This document shows, piece after piece, positions 27,446 to 35,577 of a stretch of DNA of 64,000 bases (position 1 is the stretch's first letter; each line of letters begins with the position of its first letter). Made by a program: the position numbers and the translations under genes. Source of the stretch: Scytonema hofmannii PCC 7110 (GTDB lineage: Bacteria; Cyanobacteriota; Cyanobacteriia; Cyanobacteriales; Nostocaceae); NCBI RefSeq assembly GCF_000346485.2, contig NZ_KQ976354.1:794892-858891 (forward strand), in the 5' to 3' direction. Under the pieces are notes generated by a model that made no database searches, was not told where the DNA came from, and saw nothing but the letters and a program-made list of their open reading frames with translations.

Positions 27446-28942
27446 ATGAAATATTCCCTAGTAGCAAGTGCAGCTCAAGCACGTAAAACAAAACAGCGTT
27501 TCGCTAAACCAGAGGAACAACTTTCTTATGAACTGGGTAAGGCAGTTCAGGAATTGCCACCTTTATATACTAGATTGTTAGCAGGAACAATTAGCGCAGT
27601 CGTATTTGGAGCGATCGCATGGGCGCACTTTTCCCAAGTGGATGAAGTGGCGACAGCACCGGGCGAGTTAATAGCATTTTCACAGGTTCGTCCGGTGACA
27701 GCTTTGGGTAATGGATCGATTCTTGCAGTTAACGTCAAAGAAGGCGAGCGTGTGATCAAAGAGCAAATTTTGATTCAACGCGATCCTGATTATCAACAAG
27801 TTGATGTTGCTCGTCTATCGCAATCTACCAAGCTGATTCAAGAGGACTTGCGGCGTTTAGATGCAGAACGCATTGGAGTTAAAACTACGGGAACGCAGCT
27901 CCAAGATGAACTGTTAAGTTCGCGTTTGCGAGATTTTCAAGCCAGTCAAGCAGCTGCGGAAGCAGAAGCAAAGCGTCAGTTAGCCCGAATCGATCAAGCC
28001 AAAGTAAGATTGACTCGATTGCAAGAAAATTTGGTGAATGCGAGAACTAGCTTTGCCAATGCGAGAACTAACCTTGCTAACGCTCAAACTCTCCGTGCTA
28101 AAATTGAGAATGGCATGACTATTGCCAAGCAAAGAGAACAAAGTCTGAAAACTCTAGTCACTCCCGGTGCGATACCTAGAGTTGATTACTTAGACGCACA
28201 AGAAAGACTCAATCGTGCAAATGCGGAAATTACTAGGGCTAGTGACGAAATCACAAACGCCCAAAATAGAATGACAGAGGCGCAAGATAAAGTCAAATCT
28301 TTAGAAAAAGATCTTGATGCTCAAGCCCAAGAAATCCGTCAAGCCGAACAAGCATATCAAGCTGCAAGTACTCAAGCAGAAAAATTAGCTTCAGAGCGCC
28401 AGAGTGAAATTTTAACTCAGATTAATAAACGTCAAGAAGAATTGACCACCGTTCAAGGTCAGTTCGAGCAGGCGAAGAAGCAAAAAGATATGGAAACCAT
28501 TAAATCCCCAGTTTCCGGGACTGTTTACAGAGTTAAAGCAACTAAAGGACCTGTTCAAGCAGGTGAAGAATTGCTGTCAATTTTACCTGAAGGAGAAGAA
28601 CTCCTTTTGGAAGTTAAAGTACTCAATCGCGATATTGGTTTTATTCGTGAGGGAATGAAAGCAAAAGTTAAGATGGCAACCTTTCCTTTCCAAGAATTTG
28701 GCACAATTGATGGGGAAGTGGTACAAGTGAGTCCCAATGCCATTGTTGATAAAGAAATGGGCTTAGTTTTTCCCACAAGAATTAAGTTGAGCAAACACGT
28801 GGTTATGGTACGGGGTCAAGAGGTTGCATTTACTCCGGGGATGACAGCTTCTGGCGAAATTGTGACTCGTAAGAAGTCAGTTTTGACTTTTATCATGGAG
28901 CCAATTACTCGTCGATTTAGCGAGGCTTTTTCTGTTAGGTAA
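27446..28942 (+). CDS. HlyD-family periplasmic adaptor (type I secretion)
   Basis: A 498-residue membrane fusion protein of the HlyD family, linking an inner-membrane ABC exporter to a TolC-like outer membrane channel. One N-terminal transmembrane helix (about residues 42-62) follows a basic cytoplasmic tail. Then come a half lipoyl motif (TALGNGSILAVNVKEGERV), a very long coiled coil rich in Ala, Gln and Glu (about residues 120-350), and the second lipoyl half and beta-barrel (TIKSPVSGTVYRVKATKG). The island downstream encodes the matching ABC exporter at 39743-42403. No TolC homologue is present in the window. Confidence 0.9.
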   Translation: MKYSLVASAAQARKTKQRFAKPEEQLSYELGKAVQELPPLYTRLLAGTISAVVFGAIAWAHFSQVDEVATAPGELIAFSQVRPVTALGNGSILAVNVKEGERVIKEQILIQRDPDYQQVDVARLSQSTKLIQEDLRRLDAERIGVKTTGTQLQDELLSSRLRDFQASQAAAEAEAKRQLARIDQAKVRLTRLQENLVNARTSFANARTNLANAQTLRAKIENGMTIAKQREQSLKTLVTPGAIPRVDYLDAQERLNRANAEITRASDEITNAQNRMTEAQDKVKSLEKDLDAQAQEIRQAEQAYQAASTQAEKLASERQSEILTQINKRQEELTTVQGQFEQAKKQKDMETIKSPVSGTVYRVKATKGPVQAGEELLSILPEGEELLLEVKVLNRDIGFIREGMKAKVKMATFPFQEFGTIDGEVVQVSPNAIVDKEMGLVFPTRIKLSKHVVMVRGQEVAFTPGMTASGEIVTRKKSVLTFIMEPITRRFSEAFSVR

Positions 28943-28949
28943 TACGATG

Positions 28950-29192
28950 CGTGGATTTTAGATTTTGGATGAGTGGATTTTGAAGTTTAGATTTTGGAGA
29001 TTGGAGATTGGAGATTGAAGTTTGGTTTTTGGATTGATCAAGTTTTTATTTCTTGTGGTACGGGCGTCCCCGCCCGTACATAGATGAGAGGGCGGGTGAA
29101 GACGCCCACCCTATTCCATGTGGTTTATGAATCTGAAAATTGCTGTAGTTGCGGGCTAGAAGCCCGCACCACAAGACGACTTCCCTACCCCC
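28950..29192. repeat. Cluster of dispersed repeats and hairpins
   Basis: Contains GGATTTTGG-type heptamers (28953-29035), then three GC-rich hairpins: GTACGGGCGTCCCCGCCCGTAC at about 29058, GGCGGGTGAAGACGCCCACC at about 29090, and GCGGGCTAGAAGCCCGC at about 29151. It separates the convergent HlyD and subtilase genes and may end both transcripts. Confidence 0.8.
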
Positions 29193-29195
29193 AGA

Positions 29196-30743
29196 TTAAG
29201 AAAAATATTGATCGATCATTTTTTCAAGTTCTTTCAAAATCTTCTCAATATCACCTGTCCCATCATCCTTCTCTTTTTTATCTTTCTCATTGTCACTTAC
29301 GCTATAGCTAGCGATATTGAAAGTATTTCCATCACTAAATACTTTTGAGAAAAGAACAGAATTTCCAGATGTTTCATTGTTCTTCATTTTAGGCTGGAGA
29401 CTGAAAACAGATTCTTGCAGCTCCTTATCACTGTTCAACTGATTTGGTAACGTAGGAATTTCACTTGTCCAGCTACCAACCTCTGGAATAGGCAAAGAAG
29501 CCAATTCTCCTGTCTTGCTAAAGCCATCATTATATTGTTTGATACGGAAGTTAGAAGATACACTATTGCTTTCTGTAACAAAGTTAGATAGATTTAAAGT
29601 CGCTGCTTGTGTACTGTTGGCTGAGGTTTCTGAGACAATTTGACGGATTTGAGCATCACTTAAGTTTTTGTTAGCACTGAGCATCAGAGCAACAACACCA
29701 GCAACATGGGGAGTTGCCATTGATGTTCCGCTGTAGGAAGTATAGCCATTGTCTGGAATTGTAGAGTATACATTAACTCCCGGTGCAGTTACGTAAGTGA
29801 GGGGGTTGCTTCCTGCTTTGTTAGAGAACTCTGCTATGTTGTTATCCTTATCTACTGCTCCAACCGCAATTCCATATTTTTCCGCGTAACGGGCAGGATA
29901 CCCTGGTTGCGAATCGCTTTCATTACCTGCCGCCATAACAACAATAACGCCTTGGCGACTAGCATAATCAAGGGCTAACTCCAGAAGAAAGTTACCAGAA
30001 CTCCCACCCAAACTGAGATTAATGACGTTAGCGCCATTGTTTACGGCATAGTAAATTCCATTTGCGATCGCAGTATAAGAACCTGCACCAGAGTCATTCA
30101 AGACTTTTACTGGCATAATTTTGGCATCATAGGCAATACCCGTGACACCAACATTATTGTTTGCGCCTGCAATAGTGCCAGACACGTGAGTACCATGACC
30201 AGCGATATCTAAAGTATCTTTGTTATCTGCGTCAAAGTTCCACCCATACACATCATCTATGTAACCATTGTCGTCGTCATCTATGCCATTATCGGCAATT
30301 TCTTTGCTATTCGTCCAAATATTTGTTTGTAAGTCATTGTGGTTGCGATCGACTCCAGAATCTAAAACAGCAACAACAACACCTTGACCTGTATATCCTT
30401 GTTTCCACACTTCTGGAGCTTTCACAAAATCGGCTCCCCAATTGTTACCTCCAAGGTCAGCGACATCAGCAAAGGTATTCCGATCGGTAGCTTGAGCTAC
30501 TGCTGCAGCTGCATTAATCGAACCATAACCAGAAGTAGAGCTAAACTGGCTGTTGGCAGTCGTGCTGTAAGTTGTTACAGAGTCTGTAGCTATTTCTAAA
30601 TTTTCTACTCTTGAATTAAAGCTACTACTGTTAAGGCTTAAGTCATAGTCATTATTAGAATCAAAGGCATTTACTGAGGAGATAGAAGGAATAGTTAGCC
30701 CTTTATCGGAAGATAAACTGTGACTCGTAATATCATGGGGCAT
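29196..30743 (-). CDS. Subtilisin-like serine protease (S8), likely type I secreted
   Basis: A secreted-type subtilase of about 515 residues. The triad, numbered from the chosen start, is Asp128 (VAVLDSGVD), His183 (GHGTHVSG) and Ser341 (GTSMATPHVAG), with the oxyanion Asn in VMAAGNES. I prefer the ATG at 30743 because GAGGAG stands 9 bp upstream and the protein then begins MPHDITSHSL, which resembles MQNDFTSHAL at the start of the calpain-like protease; a longer frame from 30788 exists. There is no Sec signal peptide. The C-terminal 120 residues are low-complexity and acidic/lysine-rich with no RTX repeats. Likely exported by the nearby HlyD/ABC system. Confidence 0.85.
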   Translation of the reverse strand: MPHDITSHSLSSDKGLTIPSISSVNAFDSNNDYDLSLNSSSFNSRVENLEIATDSVTTYSTTANSQFSSTSGYGSINAAAAVAQATDRNTFADVADLGGNNWGADFVKAPEVWKQGYTGQGVVVAVLDSGVDRNHNDLQTNIWTNSKEIADNGIDDDDNGYIDDVYGWNFDADNKDTLDIAGHGTHVSGTIAGANNNVGVTGIAYDAKIMPVKVLNDSGAGSYTAIANGIYYAVNNGANVINLSLGGSSGNFLLELALDYASRQGVIVVMAAGNESDSQPGYPARYAEKYGIAVGAVDKDNNIAEFSNKAGSNPLTYVTAPGVNVYSTIPDNGYTSYSGTSMATPHVAGVVALMLSANKNLSDAQIRQIVSETSANSTQAATLNLSNFVTESNSVSSNFRIKQYNDGFSKTGELASLPIPEVGSWTSEIPTLPNQLNSDKELQESVFSLQPKMKNNETSGNSVLFSKVFSDGNTFNIASYSVSDNEKDKKEKDDGTGDIEKILKELEKMIDQYFS

Positions 30744-31288
30744 CAGTATTTTCTCCTCACTCAAATCTATTGAGAGTTTTTTACGCAAATTATGTCTTTA
30801 TGTAGAAATTACTATTTAATTTAAGAAAAAAAAGATAGTTATTTGACAAATATTCTTTTTTTAAAAGTTTTGTAGTTTATGGATTTTTTCGATAGCGATA
30901 CCAGTCTTCATAAAGTTAGCGAAGAAAACGCTATTCTCTCTATTAGTGCAAACTAGACTATAGTCTGTACGTTCGCTCATTTTTAAAGGGAGAAAGGAAT
31001 TAATGCCTGACAGGGTAAGGAAACAAAAGAATTGTGAATCGGCGAAAAACCTAACCGTGTAATACGTGGAAAAGGGGGATTGATAGCTATAGGTTTGCAC
31101 ATAAGATGATATTTTGACAACGAAGGAATAGTACTTTCAGGCACAGTTTTTGCGCATAAGATGAAACGTATCGGCGCAAAAAGTGAAAATTTTCTACCAA
31201 AGAAGAGCAGGGATTTTTAAGAGTTAGGTAGGAAAGTACTCCGACTCTACTAGGAATTAACTCTTATGTTGTTTTTGAGTAATAATAC
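30744..31288. other. AT-rich intergenic region
   Basis: About 545 bp. No recognisable gene, RNA or strong repeat, apart from a repeated GCACATAAGATGA / GCGCATAAGATGA pair at about 31097 and 31152. The promoter for the subtilase should lie at its left end. Confidence 0.4.
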
Positions 31289-31945
31289 TTAATCGTGTAG
31301 ATGTGTTGACAAAATCGGTTCTCCAACACCTACTGCCAAAGCTTTATGAGCAAACATAGCGCTTATCAAAGCAACTGTAACAGCAATACTCCCCAATCCA
31401 GTGACAGAGACTACAAAAGGAATTGAGAAAGCTCCAACAGTAAAAAAAGCGCAAGCAACACAAAGCGCGAAACTGATAGCAACACCAATGGAGCTAGCTA
31501 CCGCAGAGGCAATACCCAAAGCTCCAGCGACGAGATTGGCAATTAAAGCTCCAGTAATAGTGACAACAACTGTGATCGCAACAGCGCTCAAACCAGCGCC
31601 TAGACCTTGCCTAATAGTAATGATAAAGAAAACTGCAATCAAAATTAGGCTAAGCACGCCTGTGATTGAATTTTTAATGTTGCTGTCAAATATAACTGAT
31701 ACGAGATAAGCCGTGGAGCCTGAAACAACCCCCGATAATCCCGATATCAACCATAAACTCGTAACTAAACCAATCGCCCAACGCTTCTGTAATCCAGCTT
31801 GAGCAGCTTTGAAGTTAGCACCTTTGAGGTTAGCGCCCCTAAAATCCGCTTCTCGGATATCTGCACCGCTAAAGTTTGCCCCTTCTAGATTCTGACCTCT
31901 GAAGGAGCGCCCACGGAGATTTTGACCGGAGTAATCCAGGGGCAT
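31289..31945 (-). CDS. Pentapeptide-repeat protein with membrane domain, possibly C-terminally truncated
   Basis: A 218-residue protein. Residues 1-48 are pentapeptide repeats of the A(D/N)LxX type (LRGRSFRGQNLEGANFSGAD and so on), forming a short right-handed beta-helix. Residues 55-205 hold four or five hydrophobic segments. In many cyanobacterial relatives a second pentapeptide block follows the membrane domain; here the frame stops after HKALAVGVGEPILSTHLHD, so the C-terminal block may have been lost. Function is unknown. Confidence 0.65.
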   Translation of the reverse strand: MPLDYSGQNLRGRSFRGQNLEGANFSGADIREADFRGANLKGANFKAAQAGLQKRWAIGLVTSLWLISGLSGVVSGSTAYLVSVIFDSNIKNSITGVLSLILIAVFFIITIRQGLGAGLSAVAITVVVTITGALIANLVAGALGIASAVASSIGVAISFALCVACAFFTVGAFSIPFVVSVTGLGSIAVTVALISAMFAHKALAVGVGEPILSTHLHD

Positions 31946-32177
31946 AACGAGCGAAAAAATGTTTCCTTACACATACAGCTTCTTCCGTCTGTTTTCCGGT
32001 TTTAGAGAAAAATGGCGTGTAAACTGACGATCGCAGCAGCGCAGGCTTTGGCCCCACACGAATCTGATTACCCCTAGGCGCGATATCTGGGTGTTCAACG
32101 AAGCGCCCTCTTTGGAGGAATTTAGCAGGTCCTGGAGCGTCAAAGTAAGGGCTTAGTATGGCTTTCACTTTTTTCAC
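31946..32177 (-). other. Possible open reading frame or gene remnant
   Basis: Upstream of the pentapeptide gene, in another frame, a GTG at 32177 with a GGTG upstream opens a frame reading KAILSPYFDAPGPAKFLQ and then NQIRVGPKPALLRSS. The frame runs on into the pentapeptide gene and stops at 31869. The composition is coding-like but I recognise no family, so it may be a small gene or a remnant. Confidence 0.3.
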
Positions 32178-32217
32178 CTATTCAAACATAGCGATTAAAT
32201 AAATGGAATATGGATTT

Positions 32218-32338
32218 TAGTTTAACAAGGGCAAAAACTGATGAGCATTAATCCACTCTTTACTAAGCTTATCAGAAACACCATACTTAGACTTAAGTTC
32301 AGCTGTTAACCAATCAATTATCGATTGACCATCGCCCC
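32218..32338 (-). pseudogene. C-terminal fragment of an unknown protein
   Basis: On the minus strand one frame reads IIDWLTAELKSKYGVSDKLS, then EWINAHQFLPLLN and a TAA stop. It has no start codon and breaks off in a non-coding-looking sequence at about 32340. The residue pattern looks like a true protein end. I do not recognise the family. Confidence 0.35.
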
Positions 32339-32529
32339 CCTAAGAAGACAAGTTGAACAACACCGGGATGGGGTAGGTAGGGTCAAATTTTTTACTTATC
32401 GCTTGGTCGCGATCGGCGATCGATGACGGCGCTTACTGCCAGATCGCATTATATGTGGATGTAAGGCGATCCAAAAGTGCTGTATGGTAAAGAGTGCCAC
32501 TAGGGGATACTATCAATTACGAATGACGA

Positions 32530-32916
32530 ATGATGATGAATTGCCCATACTGCGGGAGTAGTGTTTCCAACGTAGATGCCAGTGTAGTTTATCAAGTACC
32601 GGGCTACGGTAGATTGTGGCTGTGCGATAATTACCCAGTCTGTGATGCTTACGTGGGAGCACATTCCCAAAACAATGCCCCGAAAGGAACTTTGGCTAAT
32701 CGACAACTTAGACATTGGCGGCGAAATGCCCATGCTTGTTTTGACCCAATATGGAAATCGGGAAAGATGAGCCGTAAAAAAGCTTATAAATGGCTTTGCG
32801 AACAGATGGGACTGACAAGAGAAAAAGCCCATATTGCCATGTTTGATGAACAGCAGTGCAGACAACTGATAAAACTTTGCTTTTTGAGAAACGAGCAAGC
32901 AGAAACTGGGGATTGA
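32530..32916 (+). CDS. Zinc-finger-containing protein (DUF3268-like)
   Basis: A 128-residue protein starting MMNCPYCGSSVSNVD, with a second Cys pair in LWLCDNYPVCDAYVG; together they form a rubredoxin/zinc-ribbon-like module. The rest (about residues 50-128) is helical and basic (GTLANRQLRHWRRNAH, MSRKKAYKWLCEQMG). This matches the DUF3268 zinc-finger-containing family, which is common in phages and other mobile elements as well as in bacterial chromosomes. It stands alone between gene remnants. Function is unknown; nucleic acid binding is inferred. Confidence 0.75.
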   Translation: MMMNCPYCGSSVSNVDASVVYQVPGYGRLWLCDNYPVCDAYVGAHSQNNAPKGTLANRQLRHWRRNAHACFDPIWKSGKMSRKKAYKWLCEQMGLTREKAHIAMFDEQQCRQLIKLCFLRNEQAETGD

Positions 32917-33002
32917 TTTTTGTTTTTCAACAGGAGTGCGATCTGGCTGTACTCCGTAATACCCTGTTTATTGCTGTTATAAATATAACCAAAAAATTGA
33001 AA

Positions 33003-33242
33003 TTACATATTGAACCACCAATACTTATGTATTCCTTTCAGTTTTGAATCCACGTTTCCGTGTTCATCCGACCATGTTAGTGTACTATCATCACCACATA
33101 CATAACCATCGCTACCAAATTTGTTTTGACCCTCTTCTATGATTTCCATCATCACTTTAACGATGGTTCTTTCACTGACAGAAATGTCATAATGGTCTAG
33201 AAGCAATTTTTTAATATCTTGAGCACAAACCTGACTTTTCAC
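33003..33242 (-). CDS. Hypothetical protein
   Basis: A 79-residue frame. The N-terminal half looks helical (AQDIKKLLLDHYDISVSERT, then KVMMEIIEEGQ) and could be a small helix-turn-helix-like fold; the second half is Gly/Asp-rich and ends KYWWFNM. No family recognised. It may be cotranscribed with the equally small frame upstream (33252-33464). Coding status is moderate. Confidence 0.4.
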   Translation of the reverse strand: MKSQVCAQDIKKLLLDHYDISVSERTIVKVMMEIIEEGQNKFGSDGYVCGDDSTLTWSDEHGNVDSKLKGIHKYWWFNM

Positions 33243-33251
33243 GGCAAGTCC

Positions 33252-33464
33252 TCAAACCGCGAAACAACGTGACTTTTTCCACAAGCTAATTCTCAATAGC
33301 TCTAAGTTAATAAAAATGGCTAACGTAAAAATCAGGGTTTGAGAAAAGCTCAAAATGGTGTTTTCCAGATGCCATGAAAAGTCAGGAGCACAAACACCAT
33401 CAAAAAATCTCGGTTGCTCGTTTAGAATATTAACAATCAGATTTTTGAGTTGTTCTGCTTTCAT
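33252..33464 (-). CDS. Small hypothetical protein
   Basis: A frame of 70 residues beginning MKAEQLKNLIVNILNEQPRF, with a GGAATGGG upstream as a weak ribosome binding site. The first 45 residues have coding character; the tail is hydrophobic (IFTLAIFINLELL) and ends only 10 bp from the next small frame. Family unknown. It lies between the calpain-like protease gene and 33003-33242 on the same strand. Confidence 0.3.
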   Translation of the reverse strand: MKAEQLKNLIVNILNEQPRFFDGVCAPDFSWHLENTILSFSQTLIFTLAIFINLELLRISLWKKSRCFAV

Positions 33465-33499
33465 TGCCCATTCCAATAAATTGATATTCCAACTAACTA

Positions 33500-33590
33500 C
33501 TGTACAGGCGCAATGCCTTGCGCCCCTACCAACCACTAACGATGACAGGCGAGACGCCTGTACTACGCCACTAACCACTAACAACTTACA
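33500..33590. repeat. GC hairpins and CTAACCA heptamers
   Basis: Includes the palindrome GGCGCAATGCCTTGCGCC (33506 on; compare 3049-3076), the palindrome ACAGGCGAGACGCCTGT (about 33545) and ACTAACC repeats, ending at the stop of the calpain-like gene. Confidence 0.8.
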
Positions 33591-35322
33591 CAGTCGTATC
33601 CCAGTAACTGAAGTTTGACTGAACTTCACTCCAACTGACTTCGATAACACCAGGTTTGGAAGAGCTTGTGTTTATACCCCAGGGATTGAAAAGGGCAAAT
33701 TTTTGGGTAGAAGAGTTATAACCAACAAGTGAGTAAGCGTGACCGGCTACTATATTTGCTCCCACTCCAGTGGTTTTTGTACCAAGTCCAACAAGTTGTC
33801 CGGAATTGAAGGCATTGATAATTGAGTTACAATCAATAGCTTTACCAAGTGCAGCTTTCTTACCAGTGATTTGTGCAAAAGCATCACTCATGTACCCTCC
33901 TTTACCAATACCTTCGTAAGTATTAGTATTGTTTTGAAAAATCCATCCTGATTCGTTTAGTTGAGCATAAGCTTTTTCAGCAAAAGCAACCCATAATTCA
34001 TTACTAGCATTGCTGTAGTGACTGCCTTTACTTGCATAAATAAAAGCTCCAGAGGCGTCAGTGGGTAAATATTTGTCTACTGTGACGTAATCTGCAACTC
34101 CACTTCGCCAAAAGCGTACTGTAAAGGTATTGTCACCATTGTCAATGAACATACTCTCTATTGTGTTAGGGGTGCGAGAGGCTGTTGATGCTAGCCCTGC
34201 TAAGAAATAGCAGTCATTCATACTGCCTTGTTTGACATCTTCGTAGTTAATGCCATTTTGAAACAAAGAGCCACTTGCATACTGATAGGTGTAAGAGCTT
34301 TGCGGGCGATCGCTCCCAAAAAACCACTTGTTAATTAAGTTTTCTAGTTGAACATCGCTACTACCAGCAACCAAATTGCCTAAAGAGTTTCCTTGATACT
34401 TTTGGTTAGCAGTGTCATTATTAAGAACTTTATTAGACAACACTCTAACGTGTTCAGATATGTTTATGTAAGAGGTATTACTTATCAATGTACGGAGATC
34501 TGCTAGTTCAGTCCCATCCACCACATTTCCATCTTTCGACTCGCGAAGAATAGAGACCATATCGTTGCGATCTAACAAGCCATCACTAAAACGCGATCTT
34601 GCTGCCGAACGTATGACTTCATCTTGAATATTTTGGTCAAACCAATCTAATGCTGCTCCAACTTTAAAGCTTGTTTGTGTACTTTGCGTGCTAGCACCCA
34701 GTTTGTCGTAAGCTTTTGCTAGTAACTGGTAATTACCGCTAGATAGGCTATTTAGACAGTAAGTGAAGCTGCTGTAACAACTGTCAGTGTTATCAACAGA
34801 GAACTCTAAGACGTCATGAATATCTTGCCAATTACTTCCATCTTTTTGCAGCCAAAAATCAACTCGTGCCAAATCATTTGCACCGTTAGCGTCAAAAACC
34901 CTAGTATTGGTGAGATTGACTGTCTCTCCAGCTTCATAAGAGCCTTTATAAGTGTTGAATTGTAAAGATTGTGGTGCTTCGTTTTTAAAAGCCTTTAAGT
35001 TGTAACTGGTGTTTGCACTACCAACACGAGAAACTTCAATGTAATAAGTACCTGCACCTACAGTAATACCTAAGGATTCAGCCGTGTTATGACGGTTGTG
35101 TGAACCTGTAATGGTTGAACCGTTACTATCAAGCAACTGTACATCTGCATCTGCTGAAAGACCATCAAGACTTAAACTCAAGCTACTACTACCATTGAGG
35201 CTAAAACTATAGTAATCATTTGGATTACGCCGATCTAAAGAGCCTGCAAAAGTTTGATGGCTTGCAGTAATGTTAATACTTAAAGAAGTGTGGAGAGCAT
35301 GACTGGTAAAATCGTTTTGCAT
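33586..35322 (-). CDS. Calpain-like cysteine protease (C2) with PPC domain, likely type I secreted
   Basis: A protein of about 578 residues. The N-terminus MQNDFTSHAL is followed by a pre-peptidase C-terminal (PPC) domain (about 15-115, with AGTYYIEVSRVG). A cadherin-like or linker part comes next, and a calpain-type papain-fold domain occupies the C-terminal 230 residues. The triad is complete: Cys371 in QGSMNDCYFLAG, His528 in AGHAYSLVGY and Asn546 in FNPWG. I prefer the ATG at 35322 to 35364 because it has AAAAGGAC upstream and gives the shared N-terminus. There is no Sec signal. Bacterial calpain-like proteases are uncommon and mostly secreted; cargo of the adjacent exporter is inferred. 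Confidence 0.85.
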   Translation of the reverse strand: MQNDFTSHALHTSLSINITASHQTFAGSLDRRNPNDYYSFSLNGSSSLSLSLDGLSADADVQLLDSNGSTITGSHNRHNTAESLGITVGAGTYYIEVSRVGSANTSYNLKAFKNEAPQSLQFNTYKGSYEAGETVNLTNTRVFDANGANDLARVDFWLQKDGSNWQDIHDVLEFSVDNTDSCYSSFTYCLNSLSSGNYQLLAKAYDKLGASTQSTQTSFKVGAALDWFDQNIQDEVIRSAARSRFSDGLLDRNDMVSILRESKDGNVVDGTELADLRTLISNTSYINISEHVRVLSNKVLNNDTANQKYQGNSLGNLVAGSSDVQLENLINKWFFGSDRPQSSYTYQYASGSLFQNGINYEDVKQGSMNDCYFLAGLASTASRTPNTIESMFIDNGDNTFTVRFWRSGVADYVTVDKYLPTDASGAFIYASKGSHYSNASNELWVAFAEKAYAQLNESGWIFQNNTNTYEGIGKGGYMSDAFAQITGKKAALGKAIDCNSIINAFNSGQLVGLGTKTTGVGANIVAGHAYSLVGYNSSTQKFALFNPWGINTSSSKPGVIEVSWSEVQSNFSYWDTTV

Positions 35323-35540
35323 AAAAATATATGTGTCCTTTTGCCGCAGAGATTTGGTAGACACACCAATCAGAACCTAAGCTAAGCTAAGGTTTTGCAG
35401 AAAGCTCAACGCGTGAGATTGAAGGTCTGTTATTCAATAATGCTTATTGCAACCTTAAAACAGCCACGCTAAAATCACGTATTTTTTTTAACACAAAATT
35501 ATTTTTATATCAGTGTAAAAACTTATAATAGTGACTCCAT

Positions 35541-35577
35541 GACCAGTGGTCACTGGTCACTGGTCACTGGTCACTGA
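35541..35577. repeat. GGTCACT heptamer repeat
   Basis: Five copies of GTCACTG directly after the TAA stop of the second subtilase gene (only 2 bp away). Same repeat family as 1-83. Confidence 0.95.

Noticed and set aside
30861-31100. Minus-strand frame in the spacer upstream of the subtilase
   Set aside because: Composition is not coding-like and there is no ribosome binding site.
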